64,000 nt of DNA, taken from assembly GCF_016887965.1 (NCBI RefSeq), contig NZ_JAFDVD010000021.1, forward strand, positions 1 through 64,000, in the 5' to 3' direction. Every line of letters starts with the position of its first letter. Position 1 is the first letter of the stretch. Both the position numbers and the translations under genes were made by a program. The stretch is from Phycicoccus sonneratiae (GTDB lineage: Bacteria; Actinomycetota; Actinomycetes; Actinomycetales; Dermatophilaceae). Below, one piece after another: positions 40,813 to 49,383 of the stretch. The notes beneath the pieces are model-generated. The model made no database searches. It was not told the DNA's origin and saw nothing but the letters and a program-made list of their open reading frames with translations.

Positions 40813-42342
40813 TCAGTACGCCCCGCGGCCGCGGACGACCGCCTGGACGGTGCGCAGGAGGATCTGGCCGTCGAGGGCCAGCGACCAGTTGTCGACGTAC
40901 CAGAGGTCGAGGCGGACCGAGTCCATCCACGACAGGTCGCTGCGGCCGGAGACCTGCCAGAGGCCGGTCATGCCCGGACGGACCCGGAGCCGGCGCACGG
41001 CGTCGCTCTCGTACCGGTCGACCTCGGCCGCCAGCGGCGGCCGCGGCCCGACGAGCGACATCTCGCCGCGCACGACGTTGACCAGCTGCGGGAGCTCGTC
41101 GAGCGAGAAGCGACGCAGGACCTCGCCGATGCGCGTGATCCGCGGGTCGCGGCGCATCTTGAAGAGGACGTCGTTGCCCTCGCTCTGCTCGGCGAGCGCG
41201 GCGAGGCGCGCCTCGGCGTCGACGACCATCGTGCGGAACTTGTACATCGAGAAGACGTGGCCGCCCTCGCCGACGCGGTCCTGCCGGAAGAACGCCGGCC
41301 CGGGCGAGTCGCGGCGCACGAGGAGCGCGACGGTGAGCAGCACCGGGCTGAGGAGGAGCAGCGCCGTGGCGCCGAGCACCCGGTCGGCGAGCAGCTTGGT
41401 GGCGTAGCGCCACCCGCTCTGGACGGGCCGCTCGACGTGGAGCATGGGGAGGCCGGCCGCGCGTCGCATCGTGAGCCGCGGACCCGCGACCTCGACGACG
41501 CCGGGGGCGACGAGGAGGTCGACGTCGCGCTGCTCGAGCGCCCAGCCGAGCCGCCGGAGGGCGTGCCCGGAGATCGTCGGGCTGCTGGCGACCGCGACCG
41601 CGGCGACGCCCAGCCGGTCGACGACGTCGAGCGTCGCGGCCTCGGTGCCGAGCACCGGGAAGTCGGTGCCGTTGTCGGTGGCGAGCACGGGGTCGTGGAG
41701 GTCGCTGACGCAGATGGCCGCGACCTGCATGCCGGTGGTGGCCGGGTCGTCCTCGATGCGGTGCGCAACGTCGAGGGCCGCGCGGGCGTCGCCGACGACG
41801 AGGGTGGGCCGCAGGTGCCTTCCGGCGAGGCGCTGGCGGGCCAGGCGGCGACGGACGGCGTAGCGGCCGAGGAGCGTGGTGAGCGTCATCGCCGGGACGG
41901 AGAGGAGCAGCACCCCCCGCGAGAACTCGAGCTGGAGGGCGAACGAGGCGAAGCCGACCGCCGCGACGAGGCCGACCGCGGAGCGCGTGACCGCGCGGTA
42001 CTCCTCGCTGCCGGCGCCGACGAAGCGGCTGGCGTACGCGCCGTTGCGGGCGAGCAGCCCGATCCACGCGAACGCGGCGACGAGGAGGGTCAGCCGGACG
42101 GTGTCGGTGGAGCCCCACAGCCCGAGCCGGTCGCCGAAGAGGGCGTCGCGGCCGGCGAGGCCGACGAGCGCGCCGAACACGGCGGCCATCGCGTCGACGG
42201 CGATGACGGAGCGCCGGTGCGCCTTCTCCCACGTGGAGAGGCCGCTCTTGACCGGAGCGTGGCCGTAGCTGGCCAGATCAATGTGGGCCGCGCCACGTGG
42301 AGTGACCCACGGGCGCGCGCCAGTACCCTGAGCGATGCTCAT
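40813..42342 (-). CDS. polyprenyl-phosphate sugar-1-phosphate transferase
   Basis: 509-residue priming enzyme that loads the first sugar phosphate on undecaprenyl phosphate. N-terminal four to five membrane helices (about 45-155) and a Rossmann-like middle domain (LRPTLVVGDARAALDVAHRI) precede the bacterial sugar transferase domain: DSPGPAFFRQDRVGEGG, YKFRTMVVDAE, RRFSLDELPQLVNVVRGEMSLVGPRPPL and PGMTGLWQVSGRSDLSW. Such two-part proteins (WbaP/CpsE type) usually head a Wzx/Wzy operon, as here. Transcribed from the promoter at 42474-42502 with a leader of about 125 bases. Confidence 0.93.
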   Translation of the reverse strand: MSIAQGTGARPWVTPRGAAHIDLASYGHAPVKSGLSTWEKAHRRSVIAVDAMAAVFGALVGLAGRDALFGDRLGLWGSTDTVRLTLLVAAFAWIGLLARNGAYASRFVGAGSEEYRAVTRSAVGLVAAVGFASFALQLEFSRGVLLLSVPAMTLTTLLGRYAVRRRLARQRLAGRHLRPTLVVGDARAALDVAHRIEDDPATTGMQVAAICVSDLHDPVLATDNGTDFPVLGTEAATLDVVDRLGVAAVAVASSPTISGHALRRLGWALEQRDVDLLVAPGVVEVAGPRLTMRRAAGLPMLHVERPVQSGWRYATKLLADRVLGATALLLLSPVLLTVALLVRRDSPGPAFFRQDRVGEGGHVFSMYKFRTMVVDAEARLAALAEQSEGNDVLFKMRRDPRITRIGEVLRRFSLDELPQLVNVVRGEMSLVGPRPPLAAEVDRYESDAVRRLRVRPGMTGLWQVSGRSDLSWMDSVRLDLWYVDNWSLALDGQILLRTVQAVVRGRGAY

Positions 42343-42351
42343 CGAACGATC

Positions 42352-42408
42352 GACCCCTGCAATCGATGTGTGTTCGAAGAGTGACGATGACGTCGGACCC
42401 CTGCAATC
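42352..42408 (-). repeat. 13-bp direct repeat in EPS leader
   Basis: GACCCCTGCAATC occurs at 42352-42364 and 42396-42408 (44 bases apart) inside the presumed 5' leader of the priming transferase operon. Could be a regulator or RNA-level element; function unknown. Confidence 0.6.
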
Positions 42409-42473
42409 CGGCCGGCATCTCCGTCGATCTTCACGTCACCCCGGGCCCTGCACCCGGTGTAGCGCTGTGCGTG

Positions 42474-42502
42474 AGTCTAGGGCCATCGGCCGGGTCGGGT
42501 AA
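42474..42502 (-). promoter_or_regulatory. promoter of exopolysaccharide operon
   Basis: On the minus strand TTACCC (42502-42497) and TAGACT (42479-42474) are spaced by exactly 17 bases, a good vegetative sigma match. Transcription would start near 42467, leaving a leader of about 125 bases before the ATG at 42342. Confidence 0.6.
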
Positions 42503-42578
42503 CCCTTTTGGAGAATTTCGCCCGGGACGGGGTGCGCGGAGGGTGGTCGGGGTGGTAGACGCCCGTCGCGCGGGGGCG

Positions 42579-43193
42579 TCAGCGGGGGGCGTGCACCCGC
42601 TGCTGGGCCTCGAGCAGACCGAGCGTCACGAGCTGCTCGACGGCGTCGGCCGCCTCGTCGAGGAGGAAGGGCAGCTCCTTGCGCTCGGTCGGGGAGAAGT
42701 CGCGCAGCACGAAGTCGGCGGGGTCCATCCGGCCCGGCGGACGGCCGATGCCGACCCGCACCCGGTGGTAGTCCTTCGTTCCGAGCGACGACGAGATCGA
42801 CCGCAGCCCGTTGTGACCGCCCTCTCCCCCACCGCGTTTGAGGCGCACCGTGCCGGCCTCGAGGTCGAGCTCGTCGTGGACGACGACGAGCCGCTCGGCC
42901 GGGACGGAGAAGAAGGAGAGCAGCGCCTTGGTCGGACCGCCGGACTCGTTCATGTAGCAGGACGGCACGGCGACGACCGCCGCCGGCCCGGGGACCCCAC
43001 TCGGTCCGGTGCCGATGCGCACCTGCGCCGCGTGCGCCCGCGCCTTGTGCGTCCGGAGGGCGCTCCCCGCGCGGCGGGCGAGCTCGTCGACGACCATCGC
43101 CCCGACGTTGTGCCGGTTGCCGGCGTACTGGGGCCCGGGGTTGCCGAGGCCGACGACGAGCCAGGGTCCCGAGTCGCTCACGGCGACGATCAT
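42579..43193 (-). CDS. pth: peptidyl-tRNA hydrolase
   Basis: 204-residue esterase that frees tRNA from peptidyl-tRNA dropped during translation. Signatures: VVGLGNPGPQYAGNRHNVGAM (catalytic His in RHNVG and Asn), SYMNESGGP-like CYMNESGGPTKAL, DELDLEAG and KRGGGEGGHNGLRSI. Length is typical. It follows rplY by 77 bases, an order conserved widely among bacteria. A strong hairpin lies between the two genes. The exopolysaccharide promoter begins about 75 bases past its stop. Confidence 0.95.
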   Translation of the reverse strand: MIVAVSDSGPWLVVGLGNPGPQYAGNRHNVGAMVVDELARRAGSALRTHKARAHAAQVRIGTGPSGVPGPAAVVAVPSCYMNESGGPTKALLSFFSVPAERLVVVHDELDLEAGTVRLKRGGGEGGHNGLRSISSSLGTKDYHRVRVGIGRPPGRMDPADFVLRDFSPTERKELPFLLDEAADAVEQLVTLGLLEAQQRVHAPR

Positions 43194-43217
43194 GCCATCC
43201 GCCGGGAACGCCGACGA

Positions 43218-43241
43218 GGCCCGGTCCGTGCGGACCGGGCC
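43218..43241 (-). terminator. hairpin between rplY and pth
   Basis: Perfect 11-base arms GGCCCGGTCCG (43218-43228) and CGGACCGGGCC (43231-43241) with a 2-base loop. It sits inside the rplY-pth interval, so it may be a partial terminator or processing site that lowers pth expression. Confidence 0.7.
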
Positions 43242-43269
43242 CCGTCGGGGTGATGGTGCTGCGGGAGGC

Positions 43270-43962
43270 TCAGGCCTCGTCGGAGGCCTGCTCGTCGGAC
43301 CCGCCCTCGGCGCTGTCCGCGCCCTCGGCGGACTCGCCCTCGGCGGCGTCCTCGTCGGACTCCTCGCGCTCGATGCCGGCCTCGGCCTCGGCCTCCTCGA
43401 GCTCGGCCTCGAGCTCCTCGGCGGTGACCTGCTGGGTGACGTTGACGACGAGGGCCTCGGCGTCGGTGACGAGCGTCGCGCCCGACGGGAGCGAGACCTC
43501 GCCGGCGTGGACCTGGTGCCCGGCCTCGGCGCCCTCGACCGAGACGGTGACGTGCTCGGGGATGTTGGTCGCCTCGACCTCGAGCTCGAGGGTGCCCATG
43601 ACCGTGGTGACGACGGTCTCCGGACCGGCCTCGCCCTCGACGTGGACGGTGACCTCGACCGTGACCTTCTCGCCCTTGCGGACGACGACGAGGTCGACGT
43701 GCTCGATGACCGGCTTGATCGGGTCGCGCTGCACGTCCTTCGCGAGGGCGAGGTGCTCCTTGCCGTCGATGACGAGGGTGAGGAGGGCGTTGGTGTGCTT
43801 GAGGGCGAGCATCGCCTCGTGGCCCGGGAGGGTGATGTGCACCGGGTCGGTGCCGTGGCCGTACATGACGGCGGGGATCTTGTGGTCGCGGCGGATCTTG
43901 CGGGCCGCGCCCTTGCCGAACTGGGTGCGCTGCTCGACGACGAGCTTGGTGGTGTCGGACAC
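43270..43962 (-). CDS. rplY: 50S ribosomal protein L25/Ctc
   Basis: 230 residues: N-terminal 5S-rRNA-binding L25 domain (about 1-95, RTQFGKGAARKIRRDHKIPAVMYG) and C-terminal TL5/Ctc beta domain (about 95-190), then an acidic Glu/Ala/Ser tail. The long Ctc form is usual in Gram-positives. The GTG at 43962 is chosen for CAGGAGAG upstream. The leader from the presumed promoter (44161-44190) is about 190 bases, unusually long for this genome. Confidence 0.93.
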   Translation of the reverse strand: MSDTTKLVVEQRTQFGKGAARKIRRDHKIPAVMYGHGTDPVHITLPGHEAMLALKHTNALLTLVIDGKEHLALAKDVQRDPIKPVIEHVDLVVVRKGEKVTVEVTVHVEGEAGPETVVTTVMGTLELEVEATNIPEHVTVSVEGAEAGHQVHAGEVSLPSGATLVTDAEALVVNVTQQVTAEELEAELEEAEAEAGIEREESDEDAAEGESAEGADSAEGGSDEQASDEA

Positions 43963-44160
43963 GGGGCTCTCCTGGGGTGGGTCGTGGGACGAGACGGACG
44001 TCGGTCCTCGACGCGGGACGTGGCACCGAACCGGCGCGCGAACGGCCCGCGGACCCGGTGGGGCCAGCGCGCCGCCAGCGTCGATCACGGATGGTCGCGG
44101 GCCCTGCGGCCGCCGGACTCCTTCGTCCGGTGCGACGTCCCTCGCCGAGGCAACCCGGAG

Positions 44161-44190
44161 AGTCTAGGCGACGGGTGACGGAAGGTCGAA
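44161..44190 (-). promoter_or_regulatory. putative rplY promoter
   Basis: TAGACT (44166-44161) with TTCGAC (44190-44185) upstream at 18-base spacing on the minus strand. The -10 box overlaps the TAG stop codon of the EamA gene. The predicted leader contains hairpins such as CCGGAC/GTCCGG. Confidence 0.5.
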
Positions 44191-45135
44191 ATCGGCGCCG
44201 TCGCGCTCGCCGTCCTCCGCCCGGGCGCGTTCCCCCAACCGCACCGCGGCGACGCCGGCGAGGATGACGACCCCGCCGACCAGCTGCCACGGACCCGGCA
44301 GCTCGCCGAGCACCAGCCAGGCGAAGAGCACGGCGAAGAGGACCTCGGTGAGCCCGACGAACGAGGCGAGGGTCGAGCCGAGGTGGCGCGCGCCGAGCAC
44401 CCCGAGGACGTAGGCGACGGCCGCCGCGACGACGACGAGCTCGGCGAGGGCCAGCCAGGCGGGGGTCGCGTGCCCGGCGACGTCGACGCGGGAGTCGCCG
44501 GCCACCATCGGCAGGACTCCCGTGGCGCCGAGCACCCCGAGGACGACGGCCCCGGACCCGAGCCCGAGCGCGGCGAAGGTGAACGACGGCAGCGTGGTCT
44601 CGCGCGCGGCGAGGACGTAGTGGCCGGCGAGCCCGGTGGCCGCGAGCAGCCCCCAGGCAACCCCCACGAGGTCCGGCGTGCGCTGGCCGGTGACGTCGAG
44701 GACGAGGGCCAGCCCGACGAGCGCCAGGACGATGCCCACGCCGGTGAGCCGGTGCGGCGCCCTGCGGGTGAGCACCCACACGGCGAGGACGACGAGGACG
44801 ATGCCGAGGTACTCGATGAGGAGGGCGACCCCGACGGCCAGCCGCTCGACGGCCTGGAAGTACCCGAGCTGGGCCGCGGCGACGGCGAGGCAGCCGTAGA
44901 GCCCGACGAGCGGCAGCTCGCGGACCACGGCCCGCATCTGGTGACGCACCTGCCAGAGCCCGATGGGGAGCAGGAGGGCCGCCGCACCGGCGATGCGGAG
45001 CAGGACGACCGCTCCCGGCGACCAGCCCGCCTCGATGAGCGACTTCGCGAACGGGCCCGAGGTGCCGAAGGCCGCGCTCGAGAGGACGAGCGCGACCAGA
45101 CCGACCCCGACGCGCCTGCGCACCGCCTCGACCAC
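44164..45135 (-). CDS. EamA/DMT family transporter
   Basis: 323-residue membrane protein with ten hydrophobic helices formed by two EamA repeats (first about 10-140, second about 155-300). Family members export small metabolites or amino acids (RhtA-like); the substrate here is unknown. The start is GTG with CGGAGG upstream. It is divergent from a CGNR zinc-finger protein 88 bases away, a regulator-target layout. Its stop codon forms part of the presumed rplY promoter. Confidence 0.88.
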   Translation of the reverse strand: MVEAVRRRVGVGLVALVLSSAAFGTSGPFAKSLIEAGWSPGAVVLLRIAGAAALLLPIGLWQVRHQMRAVVRELPLVGLYGCLAVAAAQLGYFQAVERLAVGVALLIEYLGIVLVVLAVWVLTRRAPHRLTGVGIVLALVGLALVLDVTGQRTPDLVGVAWGLLAATGLAGHYVLAARETTLPSFTFAALGLGSGAVVLGVLGATGVLPMVAGDSRVDVAGHATPAWLALAELVVVAAAVAYVLGVLGARHLGSTLASFVGLTEVLFAVLFAWLVLGELPGPWQLVGGVVILAGVAAVRLGERARAEDGERDGADFDLPSPVA

Positions 45136-45223
45136 GACGACCTCCGGGTTTGCTGCGGCCCTCGTAAGGACCGACGTATGCTGACGGTCATGACGCTAGG
45201 GCCTCGACCTGTCAGGAGTCAAG

Positions 45224-45781
45224 ATGGTTTTCACTGCTGACACAGACCTGACGCTCACGCATGCGGCGGCCGTCGCGAACACCGGCCCCGGGCTCGGTGA
45301 CGAGGACCGCGAGGAGCTGCCCGACGTCGCGGCCCTCGGCGCGTGGTTCGACCGGTGGGAGTGGACCGGGCGGCGCCCGTCGTCCCGGGCCGAGCTCGAG
45401 GCCGTGCACGCGCTGCGCCCCCGGCTGCGCCGGCTGTGGTCGCTGCGCGAGGACGCGCTCGTCGACGAGGTCAACGCCCTCCTCGCCGAGGGCGGGGCGC
45501 TCCCCCGCCTGGTGCGCCACGGGGACATCGGCTGGCACGTGCACGCGACGTCGGACGAGGCACCCATCGCCCAGCGCATCGCCGTCGAGGTCGGGATGGC
45601 GCTCGTCGACGTCATCCGGGCCGGCGAGGTCGACCGGCTGCGCACGTGCGCCGGCGAGGACTGCGAGGACGTGCTCGTCGACCTCTCGCGCAACCGGTCG
45701 CGGAAGTTCTGCGACGGGACGTGCGGCACCCGGGCGAACGTCGCCGCCTACCGCGCCCGCAAGGCGGCCGCGGACTCCTGA
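45224..45781 (+). CDS. CGNR zinc-finger (ABATE-domain) protein
   Basis: 185 residues. The N-terminal ~125 residues match the ABATE stress-response domain (DLTLTHAAAVANT, LRRLWSLREDALVDEVNALL). The C-terminal zinc ribbon reads CAGEDC and FCDGTCGTRANVAAYRAR; the name-giving CGNR is CGTR here. Such proteins act as putative transcriptional regulators. CAGGAG is 5 bases before the ATG; a TATGCT -10-like box is at 45177-45182. The divergent EamA gene may be its target; that is inferred. Confidence 0.88.
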   Translation: MVFTADTDLTLTHAAAVANTGPGLGDEDREELPDVAALGAWFDRWEWTGRRPSSRAELEAVHALRPRLRRLWSLREDALVDEVNALLAEGGALPRLVRHGDIGWHVHATSDEAPIAQRIAVEVGMALVDVIRAGEVDRLRTCAGEDCEDVLVDLSRNRSRKFCDGTCGTRANVAAYRARKAAADS

Positions 45782-45821
45782 CCGTCCGTCGCAGGTTCTC
45801 GGCCCGCCGTCGAGAGGTTGT

Positions 45822-45876
45822 GGTCAAGCACTTGACCGATAGCCGGGCGTGCGGTCAAATGGTCAAGTACTTGACC
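45822..45876. promoter_or_regulatory. paired MarR-type palindromic operators
   Basis: GGTCAAGCACTTGACC (45822-45837) and GGTCAAGTACTTGACC (45861-45876) are palindromes 39 bases apart, with a further half-site at 45853. They precede a membrane protein gene and its marR, so autoregulation is likely. Confidence 0.8.
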
Positions 45877-45893
45877 ACTGAAGGGACCACGCC

Positions 45894-46331
45894 ATGACCA
45901 CCACCACTGCCCGCCGTGCCACCGCCGTCGTCCTCGGGGCCCTCGCCGGCGGGCTCGTCCGCCTCCTGGCCCAGCTCGTGCACGGCGACGTGCTCGTCCC
46001 GGTCGGCGACGCCACGCAGCCGGTCTCGCTCTGGCAGGTCCTCGCCGCCGCCCTCGTCGCGGGCCTCGTCGGATGGGCCCTGCTCGCCACGGGTGAGCGC
46101 TGGGTCCCCGCACTCGCGGCCCACTGGGTCGCCGTGGCGGCGCTGGCCACGGCCGCCTCGCTCGCCGGACCGCTCGGCATGCCGGGCATCGCGGCCGCCG
46201 ACCGGCTGTGGCTGGCCGTGACGCACGTCGCCGTCGCCGTCGTCACCGTCCCCCTCATCGCCCGCACCCGGGCGCCCCGCGCCACCCGGCGGCCGGTCGC
46301 CGCGCCCGCTCCCGGCGCCGCTGCCCGATGA
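45894..46331 (+). CDS. DUF6069-like small membrane protein
   Basis: 145 residues with four hydrophobic segments (about 9-27, 48-66, 72-92, 103-121) and a short basic Pro/Ala tail. It fits the DUF6069 type of small actinobacterial membrane proteins of unknown function; this family call is tentative. It is the first gene after two strong palindromes and is followed 7 bases later by a MarR gene, so it is the likely repressor target, perhaps a permeability or stress protein. Confidence 0.7.
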   Translation: MTTTTARRATAVVLGALAGGLVRLLAQLVHGDVLVPVGDATQPVSLWQVLAAALVAGLVGWALLATGERWVPALAAHWVAVAALATAASLAGPLGMPGIAAADRLWLAVTHVAVAVVTVPLIARTRAPRATRRPVAAPAPGAAAR

Positions 46332-46338
46332 TGGGGGC

Positions 46339-46785
46339 ATGACCCGACGACCCGCCGGCCTGCCGCTCGCGGCCCTCCTCGGCCGGACCCAGGCGCGCTT
46401 CGTCGCCGAGTGCGAGCAGCGGGTGGCCGCCGCGGGTTTCCCGGACCTGCGGGTGGCCCACGGCGCCAACGTGCTGCGCCACCTCGACCGGGACCGCGGG
46501 TCGAGCAGCGCCGACCTCGTGCGGCTGTCCGGCATCACGAAGCAGGCGGTGAGCCAGCAGGTCTCGTACCTCGTCGGGCACGGTTACCTCAGGGTCGAGC
46601 CCGACGCCGACGACGCGCGGACCCGTCGTCTCACGCTGACCGCGCGCGGCGAGGAGGGACGGGCCGTGCTCCACGCGACGTTCGGTGCGGTCGAGCGCGA
46701 GTGGCGCCGCCGCTACGGAGCGCCGGTGCTGGACGCCCTGCGCGACGCCCTCGAGCACGTCGCGGCGACCGACGGCCGGCCCTGA
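46339..46785 (+). CDS. MarR family transcriptional regulator
   Basis: 148 residues; winged helix around SSADLVRLSGITKQAVSQQVSYLVGHGYLRVEPDADDARTRRLTLT, the usual MarR core with DxR wing. Flanking helices at both ends make the dimer interface. These repressors leave DNA on binding small aromatic or oxidant signals. Likely binds the GGTCAAG palindromes at 45822-45876. It nearly touches convergent prs (4 bases between stops). Confidence 0.9.
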   Translation: MTRRPAGLPLAALLGRTQARFVAECEQRVAAAGFPDLRVAHGANVLRHLDRDRGSSSADLVRLSGITKQAVSQQVSYLVGHGYLRVEPDADDARTRRLTLTARGEEGRAVLHATFGAVEREWRRRYGAPVLDALRDALEHVAATDGRP

Positions 46786-46789
46786 CGGG

Positions 46790-47794
46790 TCAGGCGCGGC
46801 CGCCGAAGAGGCTCGTCACCGAGCCGTCCTCGAAGACCTCCTTGACCGCCGCGCTGATGAGCGGGGCGATCGAGAGGGTGGTCAGGCCCTCGAACTCCTT
46901 CTCCGGCGCGATCGGGAGGGTGTTCGTGACGATCACCTCGCGTGCCGAGCAGGCCTCGAGCCGCTCGACGGCGGGCTCGGAGAGGATGGCGTGCGTCGCG
47001 GCGATGACGACGTCCTTGGCGCCGTCGGCCTTGAGGGCGTCGGCGGCCTTGGTGATGGTGCCCCCGGTGTCGATCATGTCGTCGACGAGCACGCAGACCC
47101 GGCCGCGCACGTCGCCGACGACGCGGTTGGCGACCATCTCGTTCGGCCGGTTGATGTCGCGGGTCTTGTGGATGAAGGCCAGCGGTGCGCCGCCGAGCCG
47201 CTTGGACCACTGCTCGGCGACCTTGATGCGGCCCGCGTCCGGGGAGACGACGGCGAGGTCCTCGTCGCCGTACTTGCGCGCGACGTACTCGGAGAGCACG
47301 GGGATGGCCATGAGGTGGTCGACCGGGCCGTCGAAGAAGCCCTGGATCTGGTCCGTGTGCAGGTCGACGCAGATGAGCCGGTCGGCCCCGGCGGTGCGGA
47401 ACATGTCGGCGACGAGCCGCGCGGAGATCGGCTCGCGCCCGCGGTGCTTCTTGTCCTGGCGCGCGTAGCCGTAGAACGGCATGACGACGGTGATCCGCTT
47501 GGCGCTGGCCCGCTTCAGCGCGTCGACCATGAGCAGGTGCTCCATGATCGCCTCGTTGATCGGGTTCGTGTGGCTCTGGATGACGAAGGCGTCCGAGCCG
47601 CGCACCGACTCCTCGAAGCGCACGTAGATCTCGCCGTTGGCGAAGTCGTACGCGCTCGTCGGCACGAGCTCGGTGCCGAGCTGGGCCGCGACCTCCTGCG
47701 CCAGACCGGGATTCGCCCGGCCCGAGAACACCATGAGCTGCTTCTTCGGCCGCTTGCGGATGTTGGCCGAGGGCGGCCGGTTGTCCTTGCTCAC
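46790..47794 (-). CDS. prs: ribose-phosphate pyrophosphokinase
   Basis: 334 residues; makes PRPP from ribose 5-phosphate and ATP for nucleotide, His and Trp synthesis. Visible: FANGEIYVRFEESVRG, PYYGYARQDKKHRGREPISA-type ATP flap (written FYGYARQDKKHRGRE here), DLHTDQIQGFF and the PRPP loop CVLVDDMIDTGGTI. Length fits the class I enzyme. The GTG start overlaps the glmU stop by 4 bases (GTGA). The glmU-prs pair is conserved in many actinobacteria and firmicutes. Confidence 0.96.
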   Translation of the reverse strand: MSKDNRPPSANIRKRPKKQLMVFSGRANPGLAQEVAAQLGTELVPTSAYDFANGEIYVRFEESVRGSDAFVIQSHTNPINEAIMEHLLMVDALKRASAKRITVVMPFYGYARQDKKHRGREPISARLVADMFRTAGADRLICVDLHTDQIQGFFDGPVDHLMAIPVLSEYVARKYGDEDLAVVSPDAGRIKVAEQWSKRLGGAPLAFIHKTRDINRPNEMVANRVVGDVRGRVCVLVDDMIDTGGTITKAADALKADGAKDVVIAATHAILSEPAVERLEACSAREVIVTNTLPIAPEKEFEGLTTLSIAPLISAAVKEVFEDGSVTSLFGGRA

Positions 47795-49266
47795 GGGGTG
47801 GGGTCCTCCGGGGTCGTCTCGGTGTCGGTGCTCTGCTGGGCGGCGCGGGCCCGCGCGGCGGCCTCCGCGGTGCGGGTGCCGGCGCGGGCGCGCTCGACCC
47901 ATCCGTCGACGTTGCGCTGGCGCCCCCGGGCCACCGCGATCTGTCCGGGAGCGACGTCCTGGGTCAGGGCGCTGCCGGCCGCGACGTACGCGCCGTCGGC
48001 GACGTCGACCGGGCTGACGACGACCGTGTGCGACCCGACGAAGCTGTGCGCGCCGACCGTGGAGTGGTGCTTCGCGACGCCGTCGTAGTTGGCGAAGATC
48101 GTGCCGGCGCCGATGTTGGCGCCCTCGCCGATCGTCACATCGCCCGCGTAGGTGAGGTGCGGGACCTTGGCGCCCTCGCCGATGTCGGCGTTCTTCGTCT
48201 CGACGAACCCACCGATCTTGCCGCGGGCTCCGAGCCGGGTGCCGGGGCGCAGGTACGAGTACGGCCCGACCGTCGCGCCGGGCCCGACGACCGCGAGGTT
48301 CGCGACGGCCCGAGTCACCTGCGCGTCGTCGCCGACCTCGGTGTCGGTGAGCGTGACCTCGGGGCCGATGCTCGCGCCCTCGCCGATGCTCGTCGCCCCG
48401 AGCAGCTGGGTGCCGGGGAGCACGGTGGTGTCGCGGCCGATGGTGACGTCGACGTCGACCCACGTCGTGGCGGGGTCGACGATCGTCACCCCGGCGCGCA
48501 TGTGCCGCTCGCAGACCCGGCGGTTCAGCTCGCGGCCGAGCGCGGCCAGCTGCACGCGGTCGTTGACGCCCTCGGTCTGCCAGGCGTCGTCGACGACGTG
48601 CGCGCTGACGTCGCGGCCGGACTCCCGGGCGATCTGGACGACGTCGGTGAGGTACTTCTCGCCCTGCGCGTTGTCGGTGCCGACCCGGGCCAGCGCCTCG
48701 CGCAGCAGGGCCGCGTCGAAGGCGTAGATGCCGGAGTTGATCTCGGTGAGGGCGCGCTCCTCCTCGGAGGCGTCCTTCTGCTCGACGATGCGGGCCACGT
48801 GCCCGTCGGCGTCTCGCACGACGCGGCCGTACCCGGTCGGGTCGGCGAGGTGGGCCGTGACGACCGAGACGGCGCTGCCGGAGGCGGTGTGCGCCTCGGT
48901 GAGCGCGACGAGGGTCTCGCCGCTGAGCAGCGGGACGTCGCCGTAGGTGACGAGGACGGTGCCCTCGAGCCCGGCGGGCAGGGCGTCGAGCCCGCACTCG
49001 ACGGCTCGGCCGGTGCCCTTGACCTCGTCCTGGTCGGCGATGACGAGGCCGGAGTCGAAGGCGGCGCAGAACTCGACGACCCGGTCGCGCTCGTGCCGCA
49101 CGACGACGGAGACGTGCTCGGCCTGCGTGGCACGGGCGGCCCGCACCGCGTGGCCGAGGAGGGTCGTCCCGCCGATGCGGTGCAGGACCTTCGGGGTCGA
49201 GGACTTCATCCGCGTCCCCTCGCCGGCGGCGAGGACGATGACGGCGGCCGGTCGGGTCGCGTTCAC
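47791..49266 (-). CDS. glmU: bifunctional UDP-GlcNAc synthase GlmU
   Basis: 491 residues. N-terminal uridylyltransferase (VLAAGEGTRMKSSTPKVLHRI, TYGDVPLL, about 1-235) and C-terminal left-handed beta-helix acetyltransferase (hexapeptide repeats, FVETKNADIGEGAKVPHLTYAGD, about 255-450), then a Thr/Ala/Arg tail. It makes UDP-GlcNAc for peptidoglycan and possibly for the polysaccharide in this window. GTG 49266 with GGAG 9 bases upstream is chosen; longer forms lack a site. Confidence 0.95.
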   Translation of the reverse strand: MNATRPAAVIVLAAGEGTRMKSSTPKVLHRIGGTTLLGHAVRAARATQAEHVSVVVRHERDRVVEFCAAFDSGLVIADQDEVKGTGRAVECGLDALPAGLEGTVLVTYGDVPLLSGETLVALTEAHTASGSAVSVVTAHLADPTGYGRVVRDADGHVARIVEQKDASEEERALTEINSGIYAFDAALLREALARVGTDNAQGEKYLTDVVQIARESGRDVSAHVVDDAWQTEGVNDRVQLAALGRELNRRVCERHMRAGVTIVDPATTWVDVDVTIGRDTTVLPGTQLLGATSIGEGASIGPEVTLTDTEVGDDAQVTRAVANLAVVGPGATVGPYSYLRPGTRLGARGKIGGFVETKNADIGEGAKVPHLTYAGDVTIGEGANIGAGTIFANYDGVAKHHSTVGAHSFVGSHTVVVSPVDVADGAYVAAGSALTQDVAPGQIAVARGRQRNVDGWVERARAGTRTAEAAARARAAQQSTDTETTPEDPTP

Positions 49267-49383
49267 GCGCTGTGCTCCAGGTGGGGTCGGTGCCACGGGC
49301 CGGGCGCCATGCTACCGCCGGGTCGGCGGCCCCTCCCCCGCCAGGTGGGACGGCGCGGTCGGCGGACACGGCATGCTGGACCG

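Noticed and set aside
42343-42470. c-di-GMP (GEMM) riboswitch in the exopolysaccharide leader
   Set aside because: A GCACAG word is present but the rest of the consensus is not.
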